The notes under the pieces were generated by a model, which ran no database searches, was not told the origin of the DNA, and saw nothing but the letters and a program-made list of their open reading frames with translations. A program made the position numbers and the translations under genes. From the NCBI RefSeq assembly GCF_001314225.1, contig NZ_CP012697.1, positions 3,038,001 to 3,102,000 on the forward strand: a stretch of DNA of 64,000 nucleotides. The letters are read 5' to 3'. Shown piece by piece: positions 1 through 7,952 of this stretch. Each line of letters starts with the position of its first letter. The stretch's first letter is position 1. Origin of the DNA: Microbacterium sp. No. 7 (lineage in GTDB: Bacteria > Actinomycetota > Actinomycetes > Actinomycetales > Microbacteriaceae).

Positions 1-2
1 CC

Positions 3-1559
3 CTCACCCCGCCCGACGAGCGCGATCGCCACGGCGGGCTCGTGTATCAGGCCGGCACGCTGCTCGCGGTGCGCGAGCGGCACGGCGACGCTCCCGTGCC
101 GGAGCGCGCGATCGTCGCGATCTCGGAGGCGGGTGGCGTGACGGTGCTGGCATCCGGCTCCGACTTCGTCGCCCAGCCCGCGCTCTCGCCGCGCGGCGAC
201 CGCCTCGCCTGGGTCGCGTGGGACCACCCCGACATGCCGTGGGATCGCACCGAGCTGCGCGTCGGCCGCATCGTCGACGGTGCGGTCGACGCGTGGGAGG
301 CCGTGTCGTCGGGCACCACGTCGGCGCTGCAGCCGACGTGGGTCGCCGACGACGAGCTGCTGTTCTGCGACGACCCGACCGGCCGCTGGAACCTGTGGCG
401 CCGGCGCGACGGCTCCGCGGCCGAGCCCGTCGCCCCGGCCGACGCCGACACGGGCGGGCCGCTGTGGGTGCTCGGGGCGCGGTGGTTCGCCGCTCTCGGC
501 GACGGCGGCGTCGTCGCGGCCCGCACGCACGGGTCCGACGAGGTCGTGCGCATCGCGCCCGACGGCGCCGTCACCCCCGTGGCGGTGCCGGTCAGCGCGC
601 GCGTGCTCGTCGAGGCGACCGACGGGGCGCGCGTGCTGGTCTCGGGCGCGGGACCGGCCGGCGGCGGGATCTGGCTCGTCGACGCCGACGGATCGTCGGC
701 GCAGATCGTCGGCGCGGCGAGCGGCACCGATGCCGGCTGGATGCCGATCGGCCGGGCCGTGACCTACGCCGGCCCGCACGGCGACGTGCACGCGTTCGAC
801 TTCGCGCCGACGAGCCCCGAGGCCGCCGGGCCCGAGGGCGAGCTGCCGCCCTACGTCGTGTTCGTGCACGGCGGGCCGACGGCGCACGTCGGCGGCGTCG
901 CCGACAGCAAGACCGCGTTCTTCACGAGCCGCGGCATCGGCGTGCTCGACGTCAACTACGGCGGCTCCACCGGCTACGGGCGCGCCTACCGCGAGCGCCT
1001 GCGCGGCCAGTGGGGCGTCGTCGACGTCGACGACGTCGCGGCGGCCGTGCGCGGTCTCGTCGCCGAGGGCCGCGCCGACGCGGCGCGCATCGCGATCGAG
1101 GGCGGCTCGGCAGGCGGCTGGACGGTGCTCGCGGCGCTCGCCGGCACCGACGTGTTCGGCGCCGGGATCTCGCGCTACGGCGTCGGCGACGCGCGTGCCC
1201 TCGCGGCCGACACGCACGACTTCGAGGCGCGCTACCTCGACGGGCTCATCGGCCCGCTCCCCGAGGCGGAGCCCGTGTACGTCGAGCGCTCGCCGCTGAG
1301 CCGGCCCGAGCGCTTCCGCGCGCCCCTGCTCCTGCTGCAGGGAGACGAGGATGCCGTCGTGCCGCCCTCGCAGGCCGAGGCGATCCGTGACGCGCTCGCG
1401 GCCCGCGGCGTCCCGCACGCCTACGTGCTCTATGCGGGCGAGGGCCACGGCTTCCGCCGTGCCGAGACGATCGTCCACGCGCTCGAGTCGGAGCTCGCCT
1501 TCCTCGGCCAGGTGTTCGGCTTCGAGACGCCCGGCGTCCCACCGATCGCGCTGAGCTGA
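3..1559 (+). CDS. S9-family serine peptidase (prolyl oligopeptidase/acylaminoacyl peptidase type), 5' end outside the window
   Basis: Cytosolic alpha/beta-hydrolase peptidase that cleaves short peptides. The reading frame is open from base 3, so the true start lies upstream. The first ~280 visible residues form the propeller-like substrate-gating domain. The C-terminal ~230 residues hold the catalytic domain: the GGSAGGW nucleophile elbow has Ser at about residue 356 (numbered from the GTG at 42), followed by the Asp loop in LLQGDEDAV and the His in GEGHGF near the end. All three triad residues are visible, so the enzyme should be active. The gene stands alone, with a promoter region beginning 60 bp downstream. 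Family assignment is secure; the substrate is unknown. Confidence 0.9.
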   Translation, partial: LTPPDERDRHGGLVYQAGTLLAVRERHGDAPVPERAIVAISEAGGVTVLASGSDFVAQPALSPRGDRLAWVAWDHPDMPWDRTELRVGRIVDGAVDAWEAVSSGTTSALQPTWVADDELLFCDDPTGRWNLWRRRDGSAAEPVAPADADTGGPLWVLGARWFAALGDGGVVAARTHGSDEVVRIAPDGAVTPVAVPVSARVLVEATDGARVLVSGAGPAGGGIWLVDADGSSAQIVGAASGTDAGWMPIGRAVTYAGPHGDVHAFDFAPTSPEAAGPEGELPPYVVFVHGGPTAHVGGVADSKTAFFTSRGIGVLDVNYGGSTGYGRAYRERLRGQWGVVDVDDVAAAVRGLVAEGRADAARIAIEGGSAGGWTVLAALAGTDVFGAGISRYGVGDARALAADTHDFEARYLDGLIGPLPEAEPVYVERSPLSRPERFRAPLLLLQGDEDAVVPPSQAEAIRDALAARGVPHAYVLYAGEGHGFRRAETIVHALESELAFLGQVFGFETPGVPPIALS

Positions 1560-1620
1560 CCCGGGACGGCGCCGGCCCCGAACGGGTGAGAGGAGTCTCA
1601 TCGCCATCGGAGGCCCGGTT

Positions 1621-1650
1621 TTGACATTCCCTCGAAAGCCTCGCTAATAT
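1621..1650 (+). promoter_or_regulatory. Near-consensus sigma-70-type promoter
   Basis: TTGACA at 1621-1626 and TAATAT at 1645-1650 are separated by 18 bp. This is the best consensus promoter seen in the window and sits in a locally AT-richer stretch. Transcription would start near 1657 and run into a stretch with a 28-codon frame and several strong hairpins. Confidence 0.7.
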
Positions 1651-1699
1651 GGCCATATGCAGGTGACGCACACTGGTCGCCTGCCAGGGGGGAGCAATC

Positions 1700-1786
1700 G
1701 TGGACACCACGTCGCAGACAGGGCACAGCGGTCGACGTCGACAAGGCAGCACCGAAGAGGTGGCGCTCGACCCGGTCATCGCCTAG
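1700..1786 (+). CDS. Possible 28-residue peptide or remnant of a longer gene
   Basis: A GTG at 1700 is preceded by a strong Shine-Dalgarno run (AGGGGGGAG at 1687-1693 region) and lies about 45 bp downstream of the 1621 promoter. The frame closes with TAG at 1784. The same frame stays open after the TAG until a TGA at 2162, and the residues just after the TAG (QRAEDLTARLASAA) look protein-like. A truncated or decayed gene is therefore as likely as a genuine leader peptide. No family is recognised. Confidence 0.3.
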   Translation: MDTTSQTGHSGRRRQGSTEEVALDPVIA

Positions 1787-1860
1787 CGGTTCGTAGGACG
1801 TTCCGCGATCTCGCAGCGCGCTGAGGACCTCACAGCACGCCTCGCGTCAGCTGCGTCGCT

Positions 1861-2117
1861 CACCGGTCCCCAAGCCGGTGTACCTGCGGACACCAGCACT
1901 CCCGTGGATGCCACGGGACGTCGTCGGCCCCGACCGATGACGTCGGCGTGCCTGGTTCCGCTCATATCGCGCGTGCCCTTGGAGCGCGCGACGGCGCCCC
2001 TCGCAACGGGGCCGCGCGTGCGATGCACCACTCCTAGGGTGCATCGCACGCCGCGACCCAGAGCCATCGCCGAGGGCGCCACCGCCGCGGCCGCGGTCCT
2101 CGAGACCGCGGCCGCGG
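1861..2117 (+). other. Cluster of hairpins, candidate structured RNA or decayed sequence
   Basis: There is no convincing gene between 1787 and 2167. The stretch holds successive inverted repeats: 6-bp arms at 1861-1866/1875-1880; 8-bp arms at 1900-1907/1911-1918; 13-bp perfect arms at 2017-2029/2038-2050 (CGTGCGATGCACC and its complement, 8-nt loop); and 13-bp perfect arms at 2085-2097/2105-2117 (CCGCGGCCGCGGT, 7-nt loop). All lie downstream of the 1621 promoter in the same direction. Hairpins are common in GC-rich DNA, but two perfect 13-bp stems 35 bp apart are above what I would expect by chance. Confidence 0.4.
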
Positions 2118-2167
2118 TACCCGGGCCGACGTTCGCCACGGCGCACAGACCGGGTCGGGCGTGATCG

Positions 2168-2281
2168 ATGTCGCCGCCTGACCCGCACGACGGGCGAGGA
2201 GGTGCCACGGATCGAGGGGAGAGCGTCCGGGCCCTCCTCGTCTGGGGCGACGTCGGCGAACGCACGGAGCGGACGCGATGA
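2168..2281 (+). CDS. Possible 37-residue ORF coupled to the next gene
   Basis: ATG at 2168 opens a frame ending in TGA at 2279-2281, which overlaps the ATG of the next gene as ATGA. The C-terminal half (SVRALLVWGDVGERTERTR) has a natural-looking composition. It shares the frame of the interrupted 1700-2164 stretch, so it may be the tail of a decayed gene rather than an independent cistron. No good ribosome-binding site precedes it. Confidence 0.25.
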   Translation: MSPPDPHDGRGGATDRGESVRALLVWGDVGERTERTR

Positions 2282-2790
2282 CGCACAGAAGGACACGGAG
2301 GCCCGTCGTCTGGGCGACGGGCGCGGCGATCGGCGTGCCGCTGTCGCTGATCGTGCTCTTCGTCGCGGGCTCGACCTTGCCCGGGGGCGACGGCGGCGTC
2401 GTGGCCGTCGCCGATCGCGTGAGGCCGGGACCCGGCTGGGTGCTCGAGCTCGACAGGCTCCAGCCAGACCTCTGGATCAACATGGGCGGCGTTCCCGACC
2501 CGAGCGTTCACCGCACGTGGACCATTCCCGCGCAGAGCGTTCAGGAGTCCTTCGTCTCGGCGATGTCCGACCTCGATCCCGAACGCTCCGACTCCGCACC
2601 TGACCATTGCCGCGGCGAAGCGACGGACCGCTCGTGCTTCGCGAGATTCGTCGTGCAGGTCGACGGAAAGCCGTTCACCGTGGTCCTCACCGCCGACGCC
2701 GACTTCCGAGGCGCCCGGATGAACCTCATCGTCGACAAGACCCGTCGGGACGAGCGGAACCAGATCTCGCACACCGATTCGAGGAAGTGA
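2278..2790 (+). CDS. Small membrane-anchored protein of unknown function
   Basis: A 170-residue protein starting at ATG 2278, with GGAG 8 nt upstream. A basic N-terminus (several Arg) precedes one hydrophobic segment at about residues 11-30. The rest is a polar, probably extracytoplasmic domain with a Trp-rich centre and two cysteines about 11 residues apart, which could form a disulfide. I recognise no family. It converges on the DtxR-type regulator gene, 93 bp away. The upstream sequence offers both a coupled mini-ORF and the distant promoter at 1621. Confidence 0.6.
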   Translation: MTHRRTRRPVVWATGAAIGVPLSLIVLFVAGSTLPGGDGGVVAVADRVRPGPGWVLELDRLQPDLWINMGGVPDPSVHRTWTIPAQSVQESFVSAMSDLDPERSDSAPDHCRGEATDRSCFARFVVQVDGKPFTVVLTADADFRGARMNLIVDKTRRDERNQISHTDSRK

Positions 2791-2883
2791 ACGTGAGAAG
2801 AAGAATCGCATCCGGCACTCGGCCTCGGCGAGACCGGCGATCACGGACGACACCGGCGGATTCACGATGAACCGGGCCGACGC

Positions 2884-3618
2884 TCAGTGGATCACGTCGA
2901 CGAACAGGCCCGCGGCCACGCCGTGCGGCAGCTCGATCGTGCGCTGACGCTGCGGCTCGTCGATGAGCACCGAGGAGCCGTGCAGCTCGAACGACAGCGT
3001 CGATCCGGGCAGCAGGCCCTGTCGTCGCAGCTGCGTCAGGACGTGCGCGTTGCCCTGCAGCTGCTCCGACAGCCAGAGCACGCGGCAGTGCCTCGTGAGG
3101 GACCCGGCGAGCGCGGCGTGCAGCAGGCTCGTCGCCTCGCGCATGGCGGGCAGGGGCCATTCCGTCTCCCCGACGCGGGGAATGGGATTGCCGTACGGTG
3201 AGACCGCGGGGTCTCCGAGCAGGGCGCGCAGGCGCAGCTCGGCCGCGTCGCTCATCGCCCGATCCCACTTGTCCGCCTCGGCGTGCGCGACGGCCCAGTC
3301 GAGCCCGAGGGTCTGGGCCAGGAAGCACTCCGCCACCCGGTGCTTGCGCAGCATCTCGATCGCGAGCCGCCGCCCCGCCGGGCGCAGCTCGACGCCGCGC
3401 TGGGCGCCGAAGTCGATGAGCCCCGCCTCGCGCATGCGCTTCGCCGTGCCGGTCACCGAGGGCAGCGAGAGCCCCAGGCTGTCGGCGATGCGGGCGCGCA
3501 GCGGCACGATGCCCTCTTCCTCGCACTCCATGATGAGCCGCGCGTAGACCTTGAAGGCCGCGGTCGCTCCGCCGCCCGTCGCATCGGCCGCCGCCGCGGC
3601 CTCGGCGGGGAGGCTCAT
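2884..3618 (-). CDS. DtxR/IdeR-family metal-dependent transcriptional regulator
   Basis: A 244-residue regulator with the family layout: winged helix at about residues 20-80 (recognition helix in SLPSVTGTAKRMREAG), dimerisation/metal domain at about 85-150, and an SH3/FeoA-like C-terminal domain. Its ATG overlaps the stop of the transporter ATPase gene by 4 bp (ATGA), so it is the last gene of the iron-uptake operon and probably represses it. The ancillary-site ligands His93, Glu97 and His112 are present. The residues aligned with the DtxR primary site (Cys102, Glu105, His106) read as Asp116, Asp119 and Arg120, so metal affinity or specificity may differ from classical DtxR. Confidence 0.85.
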   Translation of the reverse strand: MSLPAEAAAAADATGGGATAAFKVYARLIMECEEEGIVPLRARIADSLGLSLPSVTGTAKRMREAGLIDFGAQRGVELRPAGRRLAIEMLRKHRVAECFLAQTLGLDWAVAHAEADKWDRAMSDAAELRLRALLGDPAVSPYGNPIPRVGETEWPLPAMREATSLLHAALAGSLTRHCRVLWLSEQLQGNAHVLTQLRRQGLLPGSTLSFELHGSSVLIDEPQRQRTIELPHGVAAGLFVDVIH

Positions 3619-4640
3619 GATGCGGCCGTCCGGGGGAATCCACGCACGCTGTCGTCGACGCGCAGCAGCGTGCGCTCGCCGATCGCGGGCAGCTCGCTCG
3701 CCGGCACGCGCACGAGCACGGTCCCGCCGCCGTCGATCTCCGCCTCGAGGGTGCTGTCGTGCCCGAAGTAGTGCACGGTGCGCACCGTGGCGGCGACACC
3801 GGCATCCGTTCCGAGCCGCACCTGCTCCGGACGCACGAGCACCGTGACCTCGGCGTCGGCCGGGCCGTCGTGCCGCAGCGAGCCCAGGGGCGTGCGCGCC
3901 GAGCCCCCGCGGGAGACCGCGTCGAACAGGTTCGCGTCGCCGAGGAAGCCGCCCGTCCAGGCATCGGCGGGCCGCGCGTAGATCGACCTCGGCGGCCCCG
4001 CCTGCCGCACGCGCCCGTCGGCCAGCACGATCAGCATCGTCGCGAGCGACAGCGCCTCGCTCTGATCGTGGGTCACGAGCAGCGCGGTCGTGCCGGTCTC
4101 GGCGAGCGCCGCGCGCACGCCCGCGCGCACCTCGGCGCGCAGCGCGGCGTCGAGCGCGGAGAACGGCTCGTCGAGCAGCACGAGCCGCGGTGCGGGGGCG
4201 AGGGCCCGCGCGACGGCGACACGCTGCGCCTGACCGCCCGACAGCTGGTGCGGCAGGCGATCCGCGAGCGGCGTCAGCCCCAGCAGGTCGAGCATGTCGT
4301 CGGCCCGTCCGCCGCGCCGCGCCGCGCGCGAGAGACCGAAGGAGATGTTCTCGACGACCGTGAGGTGCGGGAAGAGGGCGCTGTCCTGCGGGACGAGGCC
4401 GATCCTTCGCCGCTCGGGCGGCAGCGGGTCGACCCGCTGGCCGCCCAGCGCGACGGTTCCCTGCATCGTGCGGTGCAGGCCCGCGATCGCGCGCAGGAGC
4501 GTCGTCTTTCCGCTGCCGCTGGGTCCGAGCACGGCCGCGAGCTCGCCCGAGGCGACGTGGAATCCCACGTCGTGCAGCACGGGCGCGAGCTGCGACGCCG
4601 ACGCGTGCCAGGCGGTCAGGTGCTCAATGTCGAGTTCCAT
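3615..4640 (-). CDS. Ferric iron ABC transporter ATP-binding protein (FbpC type)
   Basis: A 341-residue ATPase of the ferric iron/sulfate/spermidine class. Walker A GPSGSGKTT is at 39-47, signature LSGGQAQR at 133-140, Walker B LVLLDEP at 153-159 and the H-loop His at 191. The last ~100 residues match a TOBE-type regulatory domain. It overlaps the permease gene by 17 bp and the DtxR gene by 4 bp, which implies one transcript and translational coupling. It would power import through the permease encoded next to it. Confidence 0.9.
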   Translation of the reverse strand: MELDIEHLTAWHASASQLAPVLHDVGFHVASGELAAVLGPSGSGKTTLLRAIAGLHRTMQGTVALGGQRVDPLPPERRRIGLVPQDSALFPHLTVVENISFGLSRAARRGGRADDMLDLLGLTPLADRLPHQLSGGQAQRVAVARALAPAPRLVLLDEPFSALDAALRAEVRAGVRAALAETGTTALLVTHDQSEALSLATMLIVLADGRVRQAGPPRSIYARPADAWTGGFLGDANLFDAVSRGGSARTPLGSLRHDGPADAEVTVLVRPEQVRLGTDAGVAATVRTVHYFGHDSTLEAEIDGGGTVLVRVPASELPAIGERTLLRVDDSVRGFPRTAAS

Positions 4641-6174
4641 CGTTCTCCGCTCGGGACAGGAGGTAGGCAGGGATGCTCGCGATCAGCACGAGCGCGATCG
4701 CGTAGGGGGCGGCGGCGCCGTAGGCCGTGATCGACGTGTGCCGCCACAGCTCGGTCGCGAGCGTGTTCGCTCCGATCGGCAGCAGCATGAGGGTGGCGGG
4801 GAGCTCCTTCATCGCGGTGACCGCGACGAGCAGGCCGCCCACCGCGATGCCGGGCGCCGAGAGCCGCGCCGTGACCGTCGCCCACGTGCGGGCGGGGCCG
4901 CGCCCCAGGCTGCGCGAGACGTCCTCGAGCGACGGCGGCACCTGCTCGATCGCCGACCGCGCCGATCCGACGGCCTTCGGCAGGAAGATCACCGCGTAGG
5001 CGAAGCACAGGGCGAGCGCCGACTGGTAGAGGCCCGGCACGACGGCGAGCGTGAAGAAGACGAGCGAGAGGCCGACGACGATGCCGGGCACGCCGTTGGC
5101 CAGGTACGCGACCGACTCGAGCACGGCCGCGGCCCGCGAACGCGAGCGTGCGGCGAGCAGCGCGATCGGCAGGCCGAGGGCGACGGCGAGGAGCGCGCCG
5201 CCCAGGCTCAGCGCGAGCGTCGTCGCCGCGCTCTCCCCCAGACGCTGCCAGTCGACGTCGGCGGCGCGCGACTCGAGCGCGCGCCGCGTGAGCGCGAAGG
5301 CGGGGATGCCGAGGCCGGCGGCCGCGACGGCGAGCATGCCGGCGACGGCGGTCCAGCGCGCGGCGCGCGACCGCGTGAGGGCCGCGGGGGCGCCCCGGCT
5401 CTCCCGCACCGCGCCGCGCCGCGCACGCCGCCGCACCGCGCGCTCGGCGACGACCAGCAGCAGCGCGAGGACGACCAGCACGGCGGCCGTCGCCGCCGCA
5501 AGGGTGCGGTTGAGCCCGCCCTCGTAGGCCGCGTGCACGCCCCAGGTGAGCGTCTGCACGCGCAGCAGCGACGGCGAGCCGAAGTCCGACAGCGTGTAGA
5601 GCGCGGCGAGCAGGGCCCCCGCGAGCGCCGCCGGGGCGATCTGCGGCAGGGTCGCGGCGCGGAACGCGGCGAGCGGGCCCCGCCCGAGCGTGCGAGCGAC
5701 GTCGAACCCGCGCTGGTCGGCGAAGCGCAGCGCCGCCACGACGGGCAGCGTCACGTACGGCACGCACGCGAGGGTCATCACGGCCGCGAGCGGCCAGAAG
5801 CCGTTCGTGCCGGGCCAGGTCGACACCCACGCGAAGGCCGAGACGTAGGAGGGGATCGCGAGCGGCAGGGCCGCGAGCACGGGCCAGACCGCGGGCAGGG
5901 GCAGCCGCACGCGCGCGAGCGCCCACGCCAGCGGCACGCCGATCAGCAGGCACAGCACGGCGACGGTGATCGAGAGCCCGAGCGAGGTGAGCGCGAGCGA
6001 CAGGGTGCGCGTGCGCAGCAGCGCGCCCCAGACGTCGTCGCGGTCGGACTCGACGAGGCGCACCACGAGGTACGCGACGGGCAGGGCGGCCGACAGCGCG
6101 CCGATCGCGCCGGCCACCCACAGGAGCAGAGGAGGCCGCCCTCTCGGCGGCCTCCTCGTGTGCGAGCGCTGCAT
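4624..6174 (-). CDS. Ferric iron ABC transporter permease, fused two-domain type (FbpB)
   Basis: A 516-residue integral membrane protein with about twelve hydrophobic segments. This is the size of single-chain iron permeases, which fuse two six-helix halves. Each half carries an EAA-type loop that contacts the ATPase, visible around VARTLGRGPLAAF and VSRSLGRGPARTW. The start is ATG 6174, only 3 nt after the binding-protein stop; there is no clear ribosome-binding site. A 12-bp perfect hairpin covers codons ~6-16 and may lower permease output relative to the binding protein. Confidence 0.88.
   Translation of the reverse strand: MQRSHTRRPPRGRPPLLLWVAGAIGALSAALPVAYLVVRLVESDRDDVWGALLRTRTLSLALTSLGLSITVAVLCLLIGVPLAWALARVRLPLPAVWPVLAALPLAIPSYVSAFAWVSTWPGTNGFWPLAAVMTLACVPYVTLPVVAALRFADQRGFDVARTLGRGPLAAFRAATLPQIAPAALAGALLAALYTLSDFGSPSLLRVQTLTWGVHAAYEGGLNRTLAAATAAVLVVLALLLVVAERAVRRRARRGAVRESRGAPAALTRSRAARWTAVAGMLAVAAAGLGIPAFALTRRALESRAADVDWQRLGESAATTLALSLGGALLAVALGLPIALLAARSRSRAAAVLESVAYLANGVPGIVVGLSLVFFTLAVVPGLYQSALALCFAYAVIFLPKAVGSARSAIEQVPPSLEDVSRSLGRGPARTWATVTARLSAPGIAVGGLLVAVTAMKELPATLMLLPIGANTLATELWRHTSITAYGAAAPYAIALVLIASIPAYLLSRAENDGTRH
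6129..6157 (-). promoter_or_regulatory. Strong hairpin at the start of the iron permease gene
   Basis: Perfect 12-bp arms at 6129-6140 and 6146-6157 with a 5-nt loop, 21 nt after the binding-protein stop and inside the first codons of the permease. Position and strength suit partial termination or mRNA stabilisation that keeps binding protein in excess of permease, as known for malE-malF. There is no T-tract. The role is inferred. Confidence 0.55.
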
Positions 6175-6177
6175 CGG

Positions 6178-7257
6178 CTAGATGAGTCCGACCTTCTGCA
6201 GCAGCTCGACGGTGCCCTCCAGGTCCGCGAGCTTCGAGTAGTCGATCTCGGGTCCATCCAGCTCGTCGAGCGTCGGCACGTTCGCGGGCGACGGCGCGCC
6301 GGGCAGCAGCGAGTACTCGCCGGTCTCCTCGACGAAGTAGGTCTGCGCCTGCTCCGACAGCAGGAAGCGCACGAACTCCAGCGCCTCCTCCGAGTCCTCG
6401 GAGCCGGTCAGGATGCCGGCGCCGGTCACGTTGACGAGGGCGCTGACCGTGCCGGGCGCGCCGAACTGCAGCTGCGCGCGCATCGCGTCGGGTCCGCCGG
6501 CCTCGGCGGCCGCGCCGACCCAGTAGTAGTGGTTGAGCAGGCCGACGTCGAGGGCGCCCGTGTTGACGGCCTCGAGGATCGGGTTGTTGCCCGGGAAGGT
6601 CTGCGCGTTGTTGGCGATGAGCCCGCGCAGCCACTCCTCGGCCGCCTCCTCGCCCTCGATGACGCGCATGGCCGTCACGAACGACTGGAACGAGGCGTTG
6701 GTGGGGGCGAATCCGACGCGGCCGCTCCACTCGGGCTTCGTGAGCTCGTGCACGTCGGCCGGGGCCTGGTCGGCGCTCAGCTTCTCGGAGTCGTAGATGA
6801 CGACGCGCGCACGGCCCGTGAGGGCGACCCACGAGTCGTCCGACGAGTTGTAGTGCGCGTCGACGGCGCCCGTGACGTCGTCGGGCAGTGCGACGAGGAG
6901 GTCGGCGTCGCGCAGCGCGCCGAGCGCGCCGGCCTCCTGCGAGAGGAACACCTGCGCGGGCGTGCGCTCGCCCTCCTCCAGCAGCTGCGCGGCCATCTCG
7001 ATGCTGTTCGCGTAGCGCACCTTGACGGTGATGCCCGACGCCTCCTCGAACTGCTCGATGATGGGGCCGACGAGGCTCTCGGAACGCCCGGAGTAGACGA
7101 TCAGCGAGCGCTCGCCCGAGACCTCCGTCTCGGTCGTCGTGTCGGTGGCGGGGGCCGTCTCGGGAGTGCCGGAACCGCCCGAGCCGCAGGCGGTCAGAAC
7201 GAGTGCCGACGCGGCCAGAGCAGAGAACAGAGCGACGCGGGGACGCAGTTTTCGCAT
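6178..7257 (-). CDS. Ferric iron ABC transporter substrate-binding lipoprotein (FbpA type)
   Basis: A 359-residue secreted lipoprotein. The signal peptide ends at the lipobox LTAC, with Cys at position 24, followed by a Ser/Gly/Thr-rich linker. The mature part begins SLIVYSGRSESLV, the typical start of ferric-binding proteins, and contains Tyr pairs such as HYYWVG (around residue 240) where Fe3+ ligands lie in FbpA. It is the first gene of the iron operon and is followed by permease, ATPase and regulator. Substrate is inferred from family and from the adjacent DtxR gene; thiamine or another oxyanion is less likely. Confidence 0.88.
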   Translation of the reverse strand: MRKLRPRVALFSALAASALVLTACGSGGSGTPETAPATDTTTETEVSGERSLIVYSGRSESLVGPIIEQFEEASGITVKVRYANSIEMAAQLLEEGERTPAQVFLSQEAGALGALRDADLLVALPDDVTGAVDAHYNSSDDSWVALTGRARVVIYDSEKLSADQAPADVHELTKPEWSGRVGFAPTNASFQSFVTAMRVIEGEEAAEEWLRGLIANNAQTFPGNNPILEAVNTGALDVGLLNHYYWVGAAAEAGGPDAMRAQLQFGAPGTVSALVNVTGAGILTGSEDSEEALEFVRFLLSEQAQTYFVEETGEYSLLPGAPSPANVPTLDELDGPEIDYSKLADLEGTVELLQKVGLI

Positions 7258-7306
7258 GATCGGGATTCAGTCCTTCATGTTGCTGTGAATAGGGATGCCG
7301 GCCGGC

Positions 7307-7325
7307 TTAGGCAAGCCTAGGCTTG
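7307..7325. promoter_or_regulatory. Candidate iron box between the iron operon and a two-component system
   Basis: TTAGGCAAGCCTAGGCTTG resembles the 19-bp DtxR/IdeR operator, matching well in the left and central part (TTAGGnnAGsCTA). It contains a perfect 14-bp palindrome, CAAGCCTAGGCTTG (7312-7325). It lies 50-68 bp upstream of the binding-protein start and overlaps the presumed -35 of the divergent response-regulator gene. The adjacent DtxR-type protein is the obvious ligand. Assigned by pattern only. Confidence 0.5.
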
Positions 7326-7352
7326 GCGTGATGAGCCGCTTCTCCCTAAAAT
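7323..7352 (+). promoter_or_regulatory. Promoter giving a leaderless response-regulator mRNA
   Basis: TTGGCG (7323-7328) and TAAAAT (7347-7352) are 18 bp apart. The start of transcription would fall at about 7358-7359, that is on the GTG start codon at 7359. The iron-box palindrome overlaps the -35. Confidence 0.5.
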
Positions 7353-7358
7353 TGGGGG

Positions 7359-7952
7359 GTGTCCACCCCTGTCCTGATCGTCGACGACCATCGCACGTTC
7401 GTCGATCTGATGAAGATGGGCATCGACGCGCAGGACGACCTGCACTGCGCGGGCGTCGCGCACAGCCTGCGTGAGGCGACCCGCATCGCCGCGGCCGTGC
7501 CCTACGAGGCCGCGATCGTCGACCTGTCGCTCCCCGACGGCACGGGCGCCGAGGTCGTCGCGGTGCTGCGGGAGGCGGCCCCGGACGCACGGCTCGTCGT
7601 GCTGACCGCGCATCCGCGCTCCGACGTGGCGCGACGCGCCTCCGCCGCCGGGGCCCACGCCGTGCTGCCGAAGAACGGCCGCCTCGCCGACGTGCTGAAG
7701 GCGGTCAGAGCCCGCGGCGTCGCTCCCGTCGCGCCGTCGGCCGGCGAGACGCTCACGCCGCGCGAGCGCGAGGTGCTCTCGCTGCTCGCCGACGGCCAGG
7801 ACGCGCAGGCGATCGCCACGCTGCTCGGCCTGTCCCTGCACACGGTGCGCGACCACGTCAAGGGCCTGCTCGCGGGGCTCGGCGCCAAGACGCAGCTCGA
7901 GGCCGTTGTCCTGGCGGCGCGCGCGGGGATCGTGCTCCTGGAGCCCCGGTGA
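7359..7952 (+). CDS. NarL/LuxR-type response regulator
   Basis: A 197-residue two-domain regulator. The receiver domain (residues 3-115) has acidic residues at 9-10, phosphoacceptor Asp55 in AIVDLS and the conserved Thr and Lys further on. The C-terminal LuxR helix-turn-helix begins LTPREREVL near residue 131. The GTG start leaves no room for a leader, and the -10 TAAAAT six bases upstream fits leaderless translation. The kinase start overlaps its stop (GTGA), so the two form one operon. The position against the iron operon suggests an iron-, redox- or haem-related signal (inference). Confidence 0.9.
   Translation: MSTPVLIVDDHRTFVDLMKMGIDAQDDLHCAGVAHSLREATRIAAAVPYEAAIVDLSLPDGTGAEVVAVLREAAPDARLVVLTAHPRSDVARRASAAGAHAVLPKNGRLADVLKAVRARGVAPVAPSAGETLTPREREVLSLLADGQDAQAIATLLGLSLHTVRDHVKGLLAGLGAKTQLEAVVLAARAGIVLLEPR

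Noticed and set aside
1783-2865. Minus-strand 360-codon frame opposite the 2278 gene
   Set aside because: Its second half mirrors the plus-strand protein, which has a better start, a signal-anchor helix and natural composition. The first half is Arg-rich noise over the hairpin region.
4294-7320. Thousand-codon plus-strand frame opposite the iron transporter
   Set aside because: It is a composition-driven shadow of the permease and binding-protein genes; it has no recognisable domain and no ribosome-binding site.
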